Below, piece after piece: positions 6,590 through 7,757 of a stretch of DNA of 7,757 nt (the first letter of the stretch is position 1; each line of letters starts with the position of its first letter). Made by a program: the position numbers and the translations under genes. The notes beneath the pieces were generated by a model. That model saw only the letters and a program-made list of their open reading frames with translations. It had not been told where the DNA came from and did no database searches. Source of the stretch: Acidobacteriaceae bacterium (GTDB lineage Bacteria; Acidobacteriota; Terriglobia; Terriglobales; Acidobacteriaceae); NCBI GenBank assembly GCA_030040115.1, contig JASHUH010000516.1, forward strand, positions 1 to 7,757, written 5' to 3'.

Positions 6590-7108
6590 GTGGGATCGAA
6601 TCGAGGGGCTATTACCCGGTCGCAAGGGGAGAATTCGGTAAACCTCGCTCTGTCCGTGATAGAGCGAGGAAAGTTCACGCCCACTTTGGCTGACCAGTTC
6701 GATGTCGATCTCACCTTAGCCGCCGCCGAAGTTCGATCTATTATTCCAACCCCAACTACTGGCAATCCCGGATTTCTCGGATTTACAGGTCTCGTGCGTC
6801 CAAAGGGGCCGATTACTGGCATCGGCATAAGGGTGATGACATCGCTTCAAGACCAGCCGGTACTCACGCTCCAAGCCGTATTGCTTTGTCACAAAGACGG
6901 GAAGCCGGTACGTTACGATCTTGCTGGGGGAAATCCTGTCATTTTCGAGACGATGGAGACTCTCGATCTCGCGCCACTGCGCCTCTATCTGATGACCCAG
7001 GAAGCTCCCGACAGAATTACTGTCGAAATCCGGGCCGCGAGGGTAGTGTCCGAAATGTGCGTTGACGAAAAACAGCGGGCGCTTGATATTTCGCTCCCGT
7101 CGCACTAG
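6590..7108 (+). CDS. Hypothetical protein, 172 residues
   Basis: I do not recognise this family. From a GTG at 6590 the frame codes for 172 residues; an in-frame stop lies just upstream (6584-6586), so this is the longest possible form, with only a partial GGGAT ribosome binding site. A second in-frame GTG at 6656 would give 150 residues. The protein has no signal peptide, transmembrane helix or visible helix-turn-helix. Residues 28-100 alternate hydrophobic and polar positions with Gly/Pro turns (for example PTPTTGNPGFLGFTG, 53-67), which suggests a mostly beta fold. The C-terminal part (115-168) is a mix of acidic and hydrophobic residues. It is the first gene of a rightward cargo unit, nine bases before the next gene. 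The start region overlaps a perfect inverted repeat (6643-6669). Confidence 0.6.
   Translation: MGSNRGAITRSQGENSVNLALSVIERGKFTPTLADQFDVDLTLAAAEVRSIIPTPTTGNPGFLGFTGLVRPKGPITGIGIRVMTSLQDQPVLTLQAVLLCHKDGKPVRYDLAGGNPVIFETMETLDLAPLRLYLMTQEAPDRITVEIRAARVVSEMCVDEKQRALDISLPSH
6643..6669 (+). repeat. Perfect 9-base inverted repeat near the start of the orphan gene
   Basis: CCTCGCTCT (6643-6651) and AGAGCGAGG (6661-6669) are exact reverse complements around the 9-base spacer GTCCGTGAT. The spacer contains an in-frame GTG (6656-6658) that is an alternative start of the 172-residue protein. It may be an operator for a dimeric repressor, or an RNA hairpin affecting translation. Confidence 0.7.
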
Positions 7109-7117
7109 CCTTGGATC

Positions 7118-7414
7118 ATGCCATCCACGAAAGCAGAACTTGCTACCTTGAAGCGGCTCGTCTCCGAAGCTGATCATGTTCTCGCAACCACTCCCGAACT
7201 GCCCGAGAACCGCACCCACGCCACACGGGAATACTTGGCTGCCGCGCTCGCCCTGGCCGACGATCTGCTCAAGCAAGCCAAGATGCCCGCTGCTGCTGCC
7301 CTGGGGCGCAAAGGCGGTGCCATCGTCGCCAAGCGCGGCTCCGACTACTTCCGCCAACTAGCGGCCCGGCGCAAGACTCACGGCGGTGGCCGGCCACGCA
7401 AAGAATCCGACTAG
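7118..7414 (+). CDS. Small basic hypothetical protein with C-terminal GRPRK
   Basis: A 98-residue protein beginning nine bases after the preceding stop codon, probably in the same transcript, with only a weak TTGGA-type ribosome binding site. The first 55 residues look alpha-helical (KAELATLKRLVSEADHVL, then an alanine-rich helix YLAAALALADDLLKQAK). The second half is strongly basic: LGRKGG (62-67), AKRGSDYFRQLAARRK (71-86), then a glycine-rich tail ending GGGRPRK (89-95). The GRPRK core is that of AT-hooks, and the RKGG stretch recalls small KGG-type proteins, so nucleic-acid binding is possible, but this is inference from short motifs. GC-rich third positions support real coding. No toxin or antitoxin family is recognised. 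Confidence 0.75.
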   Translation: MPSTKAELATLKRLVSEADHVLATTPELPENRTHATREYLAAALALADDLLKQAKMPAAAALGRKGGAIVAKRGSDYFRQLAARRKTHGGGRPRKESD

Positions 7415-7449
7415 CCTTTCCGCGCGCAAACGATAGAATGGGTCAACTC

Positions 7450-7482
7450 AAAAACGAAAGCCCGGCGCGATGGCCGGGGCTT
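7450..7482 (-). terminator. Strong hairpin with T-rich tail on the minus strand
   Basis: AAGCCCGGC (7458-7466) pairs with GCCGGGGCTT (7473-7482) with one bulged G and a 6-base loop. Read on the minus strand, the stem is followed by TTTCGTTTTTGAG, the form of an intrinsic terminator. In the plus direction no T run follows, so it would stop rightward transcription less well. It lies 43 bases past the 98-residue gene. No supported minus-strand gene enters it from the right within the window, so it may serve one further on, or act as an insulator. Confidence 0.55.
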
Positions 7483-7757
7483 CCGACGTGCGGCTGGTTA
7501 CCCACATCGTAAGCCTTCGCCCGTGCGGGCGCAAGGGTATGCGCGTGGATGATGATCGCCCCTCTCTGATCCCCTACGTCTGGGAAGAGATCGAACAATC
7601 GCTGCATGAAGTTGACAAAACGTATTGGGCTGAACTTAGAGAATTGCGGGTGGATCAGCCAACCTCCCCAATGCCTCCAAAACAACCCGAGCACCTTCGG
7701 ATGATCCTCGGCATTTATGCGACCCGTCTTTTTCTTGCCGAATCGAAGGAATACCCA
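7470..7757 (+). CDS. Hypothetical protein, 3' partial, runs off the right edge
   Basis: The plus-strand frame is open from 7437 to the end of the window with no stop. The first ATG is at 7470, in the loop of the hairpin at 7458-7482, and has no good ribosome binding site. A second ATG at 7539 follows an AAGGG that is unusually close. From the second ATG the translation reads as an ordinary soluble protein: an acidic and basic helical stretch (IPYVWEEIEQSLHEVDKTYW, then AELRELRV), a proline-rich linker (PTSPMPPKQPEH) and a hydrophobic segment (LRMILGIYATRLFLAE). First codon positions are clearly more GC-rich than second positions, as in coding DNA. I do not recognise the family. The opposite strand is also open here but has an implausible Phe/His/Ile-rich composition. 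Confidence 0.5.
   Translation, partial: MAGASDVRLVTHIVSLRPCGRKGMRVDDDRPSLIPYVWEEIEQSLHEVDKTYWAELRELRVDQPTSPMPPKQPEHLRMILGIYATRLFLAESKEYP

Larger units (their letters stand above)
4723..7757. mobile_element. Integrative element at tRNA-Phe, left part only
   Basis: The segment right of the tRNA carries an integrase, an excisionase-like DNA-binding protein and small orphan proteins, while the segment to its left holds ordinary chromosomal genes. Codon third positions in the cargo are visibly less GC-biased than in the ABC exporter or deaminase. The module order tRNA - integrase - excisionase - cargo matches genomic islands, satellites and integrated plasmids or prophages. No capsid, replication or conjugation gene is visible, so the class of element cannot be decided. 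The right boundary is beyond the window. Confidence 0.65.

Noticed and set aside
6502..6693. A 63-codon plus-strand frame starting with GTG
   Set aside because: It overlaps the inverted repeats and the start of the 172-residue gene, and has no ribosome binding site or motif.
6458..6697. ATGACCAG/TGACCAG seen at 6458, 6583 and 6691 as possible iterons
   Set aside because: The units are short, irregularly spaced (about 125 and 107 bases) and the last is within coding sequence. Chance is a fair explanation.
6716..7357. A 213-codon minus-strand frame
   Set aside because: It covers both rightward hypothetical genes. The plus-strand frames have better codon position bias and a coherent basic C-terminus in the second protein. 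I rate it unlikely, not impossible.
7514..7536. Hairpin CCTTCGCCC/GGGCGCAAGG before the ATG at 7539
   Set aside because: The stem is short with a bulge and a 4-base loop, there is no T run, and it lies inside the open frame. Not enough to call a regulator.
7443..7694. An 83-codon minus-strand frame ending in the hairpin
   Set aside because: It is codon-aligned antisense to the open plus-strand frame, rich in Phe, His and Ile, and its stop lies beyond the terminator-like stem.
1..7757. CRISPR arrays, rRNA genes and insertion sequences
   Set aside because: I saw no regularly spaced repeats, no rRNA-like sequence and no transposase on either strand.

Overview
This window looks like a GC-rich (roughly 60% by eye) bacterial chromosome into which a mobile element has entered at a tRNA gene. 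The gene styles (secreted adenosine deaminase, IclR regulator, MsbA-like exporter, purine-rich ribosome binding sites) would fit an acidobacterium or a similar soil Gram-negative. That placement is an impression from protein style, not a proven assignment.

Layout. Positions 1-1709 (+) hold most of an ABC exporter whose first residues lie before the window. After a 175-base gap comes an IclR-family regulator (1885-2700, +). It runs convergently, with 38 bases between, into a secreted adenosine deaminase-like hydrolase (2739-4355, -). The stretch 4356-4647 has no protein gene I can support, but it carries a good sigma70-type promoter (4520-4548) for a complete tRNA-Phe(GAA) gene with an encoded CCA end (4648-4722).

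Seventy bases past the tRNA 3' end begins an integration module on the minus strand: a tyrosine recombinase with all its catalytic residues (4793-5899), preceded by an AlpA/excisionase-like helix-turn-helix protein (5914-6360). The two are spaced for translational coupling. This is the classic left end of an integrative element seated in the 3' end of a tRNA. I found no second copy of the tRNA 3' end, so the right end must lie outside the window.

The rest (6361-7757) is element cargo transcribed away from the integrase. A divergent control region (6361-6589) contains several inverted repeats. It is followed by an unrecognised 172-residue protein (6590-7108), a 98-residue basic protein ending in an AT-hook-like GRPRK (7118-7414), a strong hairpin (7458-7482), and an open frame running off the right edge (7470 or 7539 to 7757). 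These cargo proteins are orphans to me. I do not see a recognisable defence, toxin-antitoxin or phage structural system in the visible part.

The most interesting points are the tRNA-Phe integration locus, the dense inverted repeats between the excisionase-like gene and the cargo (including one within the first codons of the orphan gene), a hairpin that holds the integrase stop codon in its loop, and three close cysteine pairs in the exported deaminase.
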